Shown in pieces: positions 36,537 through 43,734 of a stretch of DNA of 44,357 nt. Numbering within the stretch: the stretch's first letter is position 1; each line of letters starts with the position of its first letter. The notes under the pieces were generated by a model, which was given only the letters and a program-made list of their open reading frames with translations, had not been told where the DNA came from and did not search any database. The stretch covers positions 1 through 44,357 of the forward strand of contig CAZWRV010000049.1 in the NCBI GenBank assembly GCA_964636325.1, written 5' to 3'. The translations under genes were made by a program, and so were the position numbers. The stretch is from CAZWRV01 sp964636325. Its GTDB lineage: Bacteria > Verrucomicrobiota > Lentisphaeria > Victivallales > GWF2-50-93.

Positions 36537-36606
36537 GACAACCGACGCCTGACTGGACGAAGGACTGACGGCCTGCCGGTGTCGGGGCTCGGGAGTCGGG
36601 CATCCT
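36537..36606. repeat. Word-like degenerate repeat spacer, left of the four-helix gene
   Basis: The 112-bp gap between the methyltransferase and the next gene is mostly short near-repeats of CGAC and CTGAC words (CCGACAACCGACGCCTGACT, then GGGCTCGGGAGTCGGGCATC). Its first part (GACAACCGA) and last part (GTCGGGCATCCT) recur in the same order in the spacer on the other side of the four-helix gene at 37364-37465. A usable ribosome-binding site (GAGGAAAGG) follows for the next gene. Confidence 0.5.
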
Positions 36607-36631
36607 CTCCCAGCGCGAGGAAAGGCCACGA

Positions 36632-37363
36632 ATGAGCAAAATCTTCAACAAGAGCGGCGGCTACCGCAAACTTTACTCGTTCAACTTCGCGACGATCGTG
36701 CATCTGGGCGCGATTGACTTCTGCAAGCGGTTCATCTCGTGGCAGGAGGATACCCTTGGCAAAGTGACCGGCCAGATGATTGGCGCGGCGCGCTCCGGGC
36801 GCATCAACATTGCCGAGGGTTCCGAACGCGCCGGAACCTCTATCGAGACCGAAATCAAGCTGACCGATGTCGCCCGCGCCAGCCTTGCCGAACTCCAGAA
36901 TGACCTTGAGACATGGCTGGCCGAGCGCGAACTGATTCCGTGGAGCGTGAAGAATCCGGAACACGCGCGGATTTCTGCCGTGAAGCTGGATCCATTTGCC
37001 TACACCGACGACACGTTGCACGACTACTGGACCTACCTTCACCGCGAGCGGCGCAAGTTTGATCCGTGGCTTAAGAACGACGATCCGGCGGTTGTTGCCA
37101 ATGCCCTGATAGTCCTTATCCAGCGCACGACGGCGTTGCTAAGCCGCCAGATGGAGTCGCAAGAGGAATCGTTTGTAGAAAAGGGCGGCATTCGCGAACG
37201 CATGCACAAGGCGCGGACTGCGACCCTTGCTTCGTCCGATGCGGCGCCTGACTGTCCCGAGTGTGGCAAACCCATGCGCAAGCGCCGAGCCGCCAGGGGC
37301 GAGTTCTGGGGCTGTAGCGCTTATCCCGACTGCCGCGGCGCTCGGGAGATTGAGTTGCAATGA
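36632..37363 (+). CDS. Four-helix-bundle protein with C-terminal topoisomerase-type zinc finger
   Basis: A 243-residue cytoplasmic protein. Residues about 10-180 fit the four-helix-bundle family related to proteins encoded in rRNA intervening sequences (FNFATIVHLGAIDFCKRFIS, GAARSGRINIAEGSERAG, LTDVARASLAELQNDLETWL). This longer form matches the four-helix-bundle suffix type. The C-terminal ~35 residues are a C4 zinc finger of the topoisomerase I kind (CPECGKPMRKRRA...GEFWGCSAYPDCRG), usually a nucleic-acid-binding module. Its function is unknown. Word-like repeat spacers flank it on both sides, so it may be a mobile cassette dropped into the island. Cotranscription with the methyltransferase is possible. 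Confidence 0.8.
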   Translation: MSKIFNKSGGYRKLYSFNFATIVHLGAIDFCKRFISWQEDTLGKVTGQMIGAARSGRINIAEGSERAGTSIETEIKLTDVARASLAELQNDLETWLAERELIPWSVKNPEHARISAVKLDPFAYTDDTLHDYWTYLHRERRKFDPWLKNDDPAVVANALIVLIQRTTALLSRQMESQEESFVEKGGIRERMHKARTATLASSDAAPDCPECGKPMRKRRAARGEFWGCSAYPDCRGAREIELQ

Positions 37364-37465
37364 GACGGGACAACCGATGCATGATGCCCGAGGCGCGGAC
37401 ATCGGAAACAAGCCACGCCCGACCAACGGGAATTTTCCGGCGCCTGGCATCGGCTGTCGGGCATC
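37364..37465. repeat. Word-like spacer with long imperfect palindrome, right of the four-helix gene
   Basis: The 251-bp gap before the ATPase gene begins with low-complexity DNA. GATGCCCGA near 37382 pairs with TCGGGCATC near 37457, and GGACA pairs with TGTCC outside that, so the segment can fold into a long imperfect hairpin. Its ends echo the spacer at 36537-36606. A second inverted repeat (TGTGTTC near 37503, GAACACA near 37531) follows. I see no gene in it. Confidence 0.45.
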
Positions 37466-37553
37466 CTGTCCGGTGGGTCTTTTGCTTTGCGCCGGAAATG
37501 TATGTGTTCAGCAAAAACACATGGTTTTCCGAACACATGCATTGAGTTCACGC

Positions 37554-37582
37554 TTGCATTGGAAGGCATAGGCGGGTAAATT
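37554..37582 (+). promoter_or_regulatory. Candidate sigma70-type promoter of the ATPase-YhcG-helicase operon
   Basis: TTGCAT (37554-37559) and TAAATT (37577-37582) are separated by 17 bases, the ideal spacing. Transcription would start near 37589, about 25 bases before ATG 37615, which has AGGGG just upstream. This would make the ATPase, YhcG and second helicase genes a unit separate from the helicase 1-methyltransferase pair. Confidence 0.5.
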
Positions 37583-37614
37583 ATGCCGTGTAATTTTAAC
37601 ATAGAAGGGGCTAT

Positions 37615-38790
37615 ATGTATGACAGGGAACTGCGTCTGCCGCTGGGCAAGCAGAGTTGCTTTCTGTTTGGTCCGCGCCAGACAGGCAAGACGACCCTGCT
37701 TGGAGCTCTGTCCGCCAATTTGTCGCGCTTCGAGGTAACATTGCTTGATATGGAGGTATTGCTGAACTACACGCGTGAACCCGGGCGCTTCCGTCGGGAG
37801 GTGATGTATTGGGCGGAACGGCATCCTGGCGGCATCGTCATTGTGGACGAGATTCAGAAACTGCCATCGCTGCTTGATGAGATACACCAACTTTTGGACT
37901 CGCTTGGAAGCAGAGTGAGCTTCGTGATGACCGGTTCGAGCGCGCGCAAACTGAAGCGTTCCTCACCCAACCTGCTTGGGGGGCGGGCATGGTCTTATTC
38001 GCTTTTTCCTCTCACATGCCGCGAGCTGGGCGCGGACTTTGATCTTCATGCGGCCCTGCGCTTCGGCTCCCTGCCGCCGGTGATCGGCCAGACTGAAAGT
38101 TATTGCCTCCGCTTCCTGAAGGCATATACGCAGACCTATCTGAAGGAGGAAATCCTGCAGGAGGCTCTTGTGCGCAATGTGCCGGCCTTCAGCCGCTTTC
38201 TCGAACTTGCCGCCGACCAGAGCGGAAGCCTTGTGAACTACTCGAATTTTGCGGCTGAAACCGGCGTGGCGTCGAAGACGATCCGAGAATACTACCAGAT
38301 GCTCGAAGACACGCTGGTGGCCTTCGCGGCGCTTCCATACACCAGAAGCGCCAGAAAGCGGCTGACCACCCATCCAATATATCACTTGTTCGACCTCGGC
38401 GTGTGCAATGCGCTCTGCGGACGGATATATTCTCCGCCTGTTCGCGGCACGGCGGCCTTTGGCCGTCTGTTCGAGCAGTTCGTCGTTCTCGAACTGAAAC
38501 GCCTGCTGGCCTACCGCGAAAAGGACTGGCCGATTCACTATTGGCGCACTTCGCACGGCGCGGAGGTTGACATCGTTCTCGATTCCGGACGCGAAATATG
38601 GGCTGTTGAAATCAAGAGCGGGGCGGTCATCAGGCCATCCGAACTGCGTGGATTGCGCGCCTTTCGCGAGGATCATCCGGATGCAAGGCTTCTTTGCGTC
38701 GGCGATTTCGGGCGACCGTTCAAGCTGGGGGATGTCGAGTGCCTGCCATGGCGCGAGTTTTTGGAAGAAGCCGGAGCTCTGACGCCATGA
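37615..38790 (+). CDS. AAA ATPase of the DUF4143 type
   Basis: A 391-residue cytoplasmic ATPase. The P-loop is FGPRQTGKTTLL (about residues 18-29), Walker B is GIVIVDEIQKLPSLLDEI, and a sensor region reads FVMTGSSARKLKRSS. A winged-helix-like middle follows (NYSNFAAETGVASKTIREYY). The C-terminal DUF4143 part has PDDEXK-like residues: GAEVDIVLD...WAVEIKSG. The family (AAA_14/DUF4143) is common and mostly uncharacterised, and often occurs near mobile or defence genes. Here its stop overlaps the next start by ATGA, beginning a run of such overlaps through YhcG to the second helicase. It could supply ATP-driven sensing or loading for that group; this is inference. Confidence 0.9.
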   Translation: MYDRELRLPLGKQSCFLFGPRQTGKTTLLGALSANLSRFEVTLLDMEVLLNYTREPGRFRREVMYWAERHPGGIVIVDEIQKLPSLLDEIHQLLDSLGSRVSFVMTGSSARKLKRSSPNLLGGRAWSYSLFPLTCRELGADFDLHAALRFGSLPPVIGQTESYCLRFLKAYTQTYLKEEILQEALVRNVPAFSRFLELAADQSGSLVNYSNFAAETGVASKTIREYYQMLEDTLVAFAALPYTRSARKRLTTHPIYHLFDLGVCNALCGRIYSPPVRGTAAFGRLFEQFVVLELKRLLAYREKDWPIHYWRTSHGAEVDIVLDSGREIWAVEIKSGAVIRPSELRGLRAFREDHPDARLLCVGDFGRPFKLGDVECLPWREFLEEAGALTP

Positions 38791-38975
38791 GCGCATTATA
38801 CACAGCAAAACAGGCCGCCGAACTCGGCGCGAAGCTACGGGAGATGGCGGGCGACAGCGTCCTCATCCGCATGATGGGCGGTTTCTTTTATTTCTCCGCG
38901 CCGAAGCGCTGGGTCCGGAAGCCGGGCCGGGAGACAGGACGGGAGACAGGACGGGAGACAGGACGGGACTTATGA
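38787..38975 (+). pseudogene. Truncated 5' duplicate of the second helicase gene
   Basis: This 62-residue frame begins with ATGA overlapping the ATPase stop. Its first 40 codons match the start of the second helicase (40183-40302): 102 bp at 38805-38906 are identical to 40201-40302, while the first 18 bp differ at six sites. After SAPK the match stops and the frame continues as RWVRKPGR plus repeated ETGR, ending in GRDL*. That tail resembles the end of the methyltransferase (GRKPGRDTGLDL). The reading frame still overlaps the YhcG start by ATGA, so it may be translated as a linker peptide or merely keep translational coupling. Confidence 0.8.
38931..38966 (+). repeat. Three perfect tandem copies of a 12-bp unit
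   Basis: GAGACAGGACGG is repeated three times without change. Twelve is a multiple of three, so copy number can vary without breaking the reading frame, and each unit adds one ETGR block. It lies just before the YhcG start codon. Confidence 0.95.
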
Positions 38976-40186
38976 AATCCGAGGCAACGAAAATGAAAAC
39001 CAAAAGCGCCGCCGAACGCGAGACAACCGTGCGCAGGGGTTCCGCGAAAGGCGACCCAGCGCCTGCCGGTCTGGATTTTCCGGCGCTGGTTTCTGCGATT
39101 CGCGAAGTGCATGACCAGTGCGCCGCGCAGGTAAGCCGGACTGTGAATGTGACGCTGACGATCCGTAACTGGGTAATCGGGGCATACATTCGCGAGTACG
39201 AGCAGAATGGCGCGGATCGAGCCGCCTATGGCATCCGCCTGCTTGAGACCCTGGCGCAAAAACTTCAGGAAGGGCTGGACCGCTGTTATACGGGGCGGTA
39301 TCTCGGGCTTTGTCGGCAATTGTTCGATACCTACCCCGAGATTCGGAAATCAGTGATTTCCGAATCAAGGCTGAGGACATTGCCGGCTTTGATCACTACC
39401 GAAGCGATGCCGAACAATCGGAAATCGCCGATTTCCGAATTGCCGCTACTCGATGGCGCTAAGCTCGCCCGCCTTTCCTTCACGCATTTGATCGAGTTGA
39501 TGGCGTTGGACGATCCCCTCAAGCGGGCTTTTTATGAGGTCGAATGCATCCGCGGCAACTGGTCGGTCCGGCAACTCAAGCGGCAGATTGCCACGCTGTA
39601 TTTCGAGCGCTCCGGTCTCTCGGAAGACAAGGAAAGGCTCGCGGCCATGGTGAAAGCCGGGGCGGAGACGACCGAGCCGAAGTTGGCCATCCGCGATCCC
39701 TATGTCTTCGAGTTCCTCGGCCTGCGCGCCAAGGATGCGGTGGCCGAAAGCGACCTGGAGGCGGCATTGGTCGAAAACCTGCGCGATTTCCTGCTCGAAC
39801 TGGGGCATGGGTTCTGTCTGGAAGCCCAGCAGAAAAGCATCGTCATCGGAAAGACGCGAGGGTTCGTGGATCTGGTCTTCTATCATCGCCTGCTCAAGTG
39901 CCATGTGCTGGTGGAGTTGAAGGTGGACGAGTTCCGGCATGAGCATCTGGGCCAGCTCAACACCTATGTCGCATGGTACCGCAAGCACATGATGGCCGAG
40001 GGCGACAACCCGCCGGTGGGACTTCTGCTTTGCACCGGCAAGGATCACGCGCTGGTGGAGTATGCGCTCTCCGCGGTGGACAACCGCCTATTCGTGTCGA
40101 AGTATCAACTGGAACTGCCGAGCAAGGACGACCTCCTGAAGTTCGTCGAGGCCAAACGGCGCGAAATGGGCGGCTTGACACCATGA
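38972..40186 (+). CDS. YhcG/DUF1016-family PDDEXK nuclease-like protein
   Basis: A 404-residue protein. The N-terminal DUF1016 domain has AAQVSRTVNVTLTIRNWVIG, IREYEQNGADRAAYG and LETLAQKLQEGLDRCYTGRY. The C-terminal domain is PDDEXK nuclease-like: ESDLEAALVENLRDFLLELG, FVDLVFYHRLLKCHVLVELK (the D...E-x-K core) and GQLNTYVAWYRKHM. The family often accompanies restriction or mobile loci; its action is poorly known. Between the domains, the low-complexity stretch with IRKSVISES and NRKSPISEL is encoded by two copies of one DNA palindrome. The gene has ATGA overlaps at both ends (with 38787-38975 and with the second helicase), a sign of a coupled cassette. Confidence 0.88.
   Translation: MKSEATKMKTKSAAERETTVRRGSAKGDPAPAGLDFPALVSAIREVHDQCAAQVSRTVNVTLTIRNWVIGAYIREYEQNGADRAAYGIRLLETLAQKLQEGLDRCYTGRYLGLCRQLFDTYPEIRKSVISESRLRTLPALITTEAMPNNRKSPISELPLLDGAKLARLSFTHLIELMALDDPLKRAFYEVECIRGNWSVRQLKRQIATLYFERSGLSEDKERLAAMVKAGAETTEPKLAIRDPYVFEFLGLRAKDAVAESDLEAALVENLRDFLLELGHGFCLEAQQKSIVIGKTRGFVDLVFYHRLLKCHVLVELKVDEFRHEHLGQLNTYVAWYRKHMMAEGDNPPVGLLLCTGKDHALVEYALSAVDNRLFVSKYQLELPSKDDLLKFVEAKRREMGGLTP
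39340..39366 (+). repeat. Palindrome inside the YhcG gene, copy 1
   Basis: A perfect palindrome with 13-base arms around one central base; the arm begins GATTCGGAAATC. It encodes the segment around EIRKSVISES. Its core TCGGAAATC...GATTTCCGA recurs at 39418-39438. Confidence 0.95.
39418..39438 (+). repeat. Palindrome inside the YhcG gene, copy 2
   Basis: A perfect palindrome with 10-base arms (TCGGAAATCG and its complement) around one central base, encoding the segment NRKSPISE. It shares its core with 39340-39366, about 75 bp upstream. Confidence 0.95.
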
Positions 40187-43100
40187 ACTCTCTCTACACC
40201 GCAAAACAGGCCGCCGAACTCGGCGCGAAGCTACGGGAGATGGCGGGCGACAGCGTCCTCATCCGCATGATGGGCGGTTTCTTTTATTTCTCCGCGCCGA
40301 AGTCTCTACACGAGGCGCTGGCGGCTAATCCCCGCGTGACCCTTCGTATCATCGTGGGCATGGATGTCGAACTGCGATATTCGCAACTCGTCGAAGTGAA
40401 CAAAAACGAACCGAACGAAACCGATCTGACACCCCTGCCGAACGACAGGGAGTTTGCGGAAAGCTACCTCGACAGCCTGCGGAAGGCGGTTTCCGCTCCG
40501 GAGCTGGACATCGAAAGTTTCCATGAGCGCCTGCCGCTGTTCATAGAACTGCTGAAAACCGGCCGCCTGCATATCCGCCGGAGCCGGAATGCCAACTTCG
40601 CGAGGGCGTGCCTCTTCGACCGCGATTCGGGCGGATTATTGCATCGTCTCGATTGGCTGACGGGAAGCATGGACTTGTCTCGTCCAACCTTGCCGGTGCG
40701 AAGCCATGTGGAGGTTGGCGGCAACGACAGCGGAGCGGAAGCGCTGGCGGCTCAATTCGAGTCGTTGTGGGAGGACGGCGTTCTTCTGACCGAAGAACCG
40801 GCCATGAAACAGCGCATTCTCGACATTCTCGAGCACGAATCGCTGTCGGCTGTTGTCTCTCCATACGAGGCCTACGGACTGATGCTGAAGACATATCTTG
40901 ATTTGCAGAAACAGGTAAACGCATCCGAATATCTTGCCCGTGTTCTGGAGGACAACGGCTACAGGAACTACCGCTATCAGCTTGATGCCGTGGATCAGGC
41001 GCTTACCATCCTGAAGGAATACAACGGAGTCATCATCGCCGATGTGGTGGGGCTGGGCAAGTCGGTGGTCGCCAGCCTGATCATCAACGGGCTCAAGAAG
41101 CGGGGGATCATCATCGCGCCGCCCGGGCTGATAGGCGATCCGCAGAAACGCGAGTCCGGCTGGCAGGATTACAAGAACGACTTCCGCTATTACGACTGGG
41201 AAATCTTCTCCTGCGGATTGCTCGAGGATGCATGGAACTATGTCAAGAACCGGCCTGACATCGAGGTCGTGCTGATTGACGAGGCGCATCGTTTCAAGAA
41301 TCAGGAGACGGAGGATTACGAGACGCTCTCGGACATCTGCAGGGGACGGCAGGTGATTCTGCTGACGGCCACACCCTTCAACAACCGCCCGGCGGATATC
41401 TTTGCGCTGCTGAAGCTGTTCGTCGTGCCCGGTTGTTCGAACATTACTCTTGACGACCGGCTCGAGAGCCGTTTCGCCTCATACGACAATATCTTCAAAC
41501 AGCTTTCGCTGATACAAAAGGGATTAAAAAGCAAGGACGAGGAGACGCGCAAGCGCGTAAAGGCCGCCTACGAAAAGTTGCACAGGCTTTTCGAGCGCGC
41601 GGCACCGGGCTTGAGCGTTGATCCGCGGCTGATAAGGAAATGGTCAAGGAAGATGGCGCGCGAAATTCGCAAGATACTCGAACCGGTCATCATCCGGCGC
41701 AACCGGATTGACCTTCGCAACGATCCGGACTACCGCAACGAGGTCGCGGAACTGTCCGACATGCAACCGCCGGTCGAGCAGTTCTTCGAGCTTACGCCCG
41801 AGCAGTCCCGGTTCTACGACGAGATTATCAACGACTACTTCGGGGAAGGCGGCAGTTTTTGCGGCTGTCTTTACCAGCCGTTTCTTTACGATGGCACGGA
41901 GAAAATGGAAAACGCTCGCCAGGAAGCGCACCGCGAAAGCATCCAGCAGAAAAACCTCTACAGCTTCATGTGCCGTCTGCTTGTGCGCCGCTTCGAGAGC
42001 TCCTTCGGCGCCTTTGCCCGTAGCATCGGAAAATTCCTTGAAAGCCATGAGCGCGCCCGCGAGTTCATCCGCAAGCACAACCGCTACATCATGGATCGCA
42101 TCCTGCTCGAGCGTCTCTATACCAGGGACGACGACGAGGTCGAGGCGGCGCTCGAGGATTTCGCCTCGGATGACAGTCTCGACATCATACCACGCAACAA
42201 GAGGGTGTATGAGGTGGACAAGTTCGAACGCAAGGAGCAGTTTTTGAAGGACCTCGAGCACGACATCGGAATATTCCGCGAGATACAGGAGAAGCTCCGC
42301 AAGCTCGGATTGGATCACAGCGACCCGAAGGCGGCGCGCCTTGCCGATGTCATAGGGGCAGTTCTGAAAGGGCGCCATCCTTCCATCCCGCCCGCGCAAG
42401 GCGAACCACAACGCAAGGTGATAGTATTTTCCGAATATGCCGACACCGTCGCGCATCTGGCCGCCTACCTTGATAAGGTTTTTCCCGGCGGTGTGCTTAA
42501 GGTCAGCGGCAACATGTCGAAGAGTCTGAAACACACGGTCGCCGCAAACTTCGACGCCGGTTTTGAAAGGAAGGGCAGGCCGCAGAACCAATACCAGATA
42601 CTTGTGGCCACTGACAAGATGTCAGAAGGACACAATCTCAACCGCGCCGGGCTGGTGATCAACTACGACATCCCATGGAACCCGACGCGGGTAATCCAGC
42701 GGGTCGGGCGCATCAACCGGATAGGAAACAAGGTCTTTCAGAACCTTTACATCTTCAACTTTTTTCCAACCGAACGCGGGGCGGACATCAACCGGAGCCG
42801 CGAGATAGCATCGTCCAAGATGTTCATGATACACAACACCATCGGCGAGGATGCGCAGATTTTCGACATGGACGAAACTCCGGAGGCGTCAAGCCTCTTC
42901 CGCAAGCTCCAGCAGAACCCCGAGGATGCCGAAGAAGAAAGCTTCCTTACGACAATAAAGAAGGAATATGCCGCGATGCTGGAGAAGCATCCCGAAATGG
43001 CGGAACGGCTTTCACGTCTCCCATGCAGGGTAAAGACGGCGCGGCATGGAACGAGGAACGCGCTTTATCTGTTCAAGCGCAAAGGGCTGGGGCTTTTCTC

Positions 43101-43626
43101 GATACTGGTTCCGGATTCGGATGGGAATGGCAAGCTGCGCTCCGAATCGGCGGCGCTGGAGGATGCGTTCGCCGAGATACGTTGCGGATATGACGAGCCG
43201 CGCATGGAACTTAGCGAGTCTTTCTGGGATGCATACGCCGAGGCCAGGGCCGGACTGGGATTATTCGGAGCTTCCCACCACGGCGGAGGCGGGGATTCAC
43301 GCTCGATGCGGATAAGGGCATTGAACAACCTTGAGACCGCCGAAGCGCGCTTTGGAGGAGACACCTCATCTCCGACCGCCGCCTTCATTCCGAGCCTGCG
43401 CACGGCAATAGACCGCTTCTGTTCTCTGTCCGACTATACCATTCGCAGACTTGGGCGCCATGACATGAACTCGGATAACAGCATCAGGAAGTTCATGGAC
43501 GAGGTAGAACAGTTGCGGCATAAACTTGGCGACGGCTATCTCGACAGCCTGAACCGGCTTTCCAAAAAAGCCCGCAGCGAAATCATCGTCGCGATAGAGC
43601 TTAGGCAAATCTCCGAACGCAAATGA
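40183..43626 (+). CDS. PLD-like/SNF2-type helicase fusion (helicase 2) with degenerate PLD site
   Basis: An 1,147-residue paralogue of the helicase at 29021. The N-terminal ~200 residues align with the PLD-like domain of helicase 1 (GGFFYFSAPKSLHEAL, LRIIVGMDVELR), but the catalytic HxK is replaced: NFARACLFDRD has Phe139 and Arg141 where helicase 1 has His158 and Lys160, and the GSSN part reads GSMDLS. The helicase motifs are intact: VVGLGKS (Lys293), IDEAH (366-369), LLTATPFNN, VATDKMSEGHNLNRA and VIQRVGRINRIG. It is probably an active DNA translocase with a dead or re-purposed PLD domain. ATG 40183 overlaps the YhcG stop (ATGA). Its first 120 bp are duplicated at 38787-38906. Confidence 0.86.
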   Translation: MNSLYTAKQAAELGAKLREMAGDSVLIRMMGGFFYFSAPKSLHEALAANPRVTLRIIVGMDVELRYSQLVEVNKNEPNETDLTPLPNDREFAESYLDSLRKAVSAPELDIESFHERLPLFIELLKTGRLHIRRSRNANFARACLFDRDSGGLLHRLDWLTGSMDLSRPTLPVRSHVEVGGNDSGAEALAAQFESLWEDGVLLTEEPAMKQRILDILEHESLSAVVSPYEAYGLMLKTYLDLQKQVNASEYLARVLEDNGYRNYRYQLDAVDQALTILKEYNGVIIADVVGLGKSVVASLIINGLKKRGIIIAPPGLIGDPQKRESGWQDYKNDFRYYDWEIFSCGLLEDAWNYVKNRPDIEVVLIDEAHRFKNQETEDYETLSDICRGRQVILLTATPFNNRPADIFALLKLFVVPGCSNITLDDRLESRFASYDNIFKQLSLIQKGLKSKDEETRKRVKAAYEKLHRLFERAAPGLSVDPRLIRKWSRKMAREIRKILEPVIIRRNRIDLRNDPDYRNEVAELSDMQPPVEQFFELTPEQSRFYDEIINDYFGEGGSFCGCLYQPFLYDGTEKMENARQEAHRESIQQKNLYSFMCRLLVRRFESSFGAFARSIGKFLESHERAREFIRKHNRYIMDRILLERLYTRDDDEVEAALEDFASDDSLDIIPRNKRVYEVDKFERKEQFLKDLEHDIGIFREIQEKLRKLGLDHSDPKAARLADVIGAVLKGRHPSIPPAQGEPQRKVIVFSEYADTVAHLAAYLDKVFPGGVLKVSGNMSKSLKHTVAANFDAGFERKGRPQNQYQILVATDKMSEGHNLNRAGLVINYDIPWNPTRVIQRVGRINRIGNKVFQNLYIFNFFPTERGADINRSREIASSKMFMIHNTIGEDAQIFDMDETPEASSLFRKLQQNPEDAEEESFLTTIKKEYAAMLEKHPEMAERLSRLPCRVKTARHGTRNALYLFKRKGLGLFSILVPDSDGNGKLRSESAALEDAFAEIRCGYDEPRMELSESFWDAYAEARAGLGLFGASHHGGGGDSRSMRIRALNNLETAEARFGGDTSSPTAAFIPSLRTAIDRFCSLSDYTIRRLGRHDMNSDNSIRKFMDEVEQLRHKLGDGYLDSLNRLSKKARSEIIVAIELRQISERK

Positions 43627-43734
43627 CAGGCTAAAGCGACCTCAGATGTTCTGATACTGATTTGCAATCGAAATGATACAAATGCATGGCTGGCAGTAAT
43701 AATCGGGGTCGGAATCGGTACCGGAATCGAAAGG

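Noticed and set aside
37115..37538. Minus-strand open frames across the four-helix gene and its spacer
   Set aside because: They have no recognisable start signals or motifs and run antisense to the zinc-finger end of the four-helix protein.
29021..43626. Complete BREX or DISARM locus
   Set aside because: No PglZ, BrxA/B/C/L or DUF1998-type protein is encoded. The PLD domain is fused to the helicase and is not a separate gene, so neither label fits.
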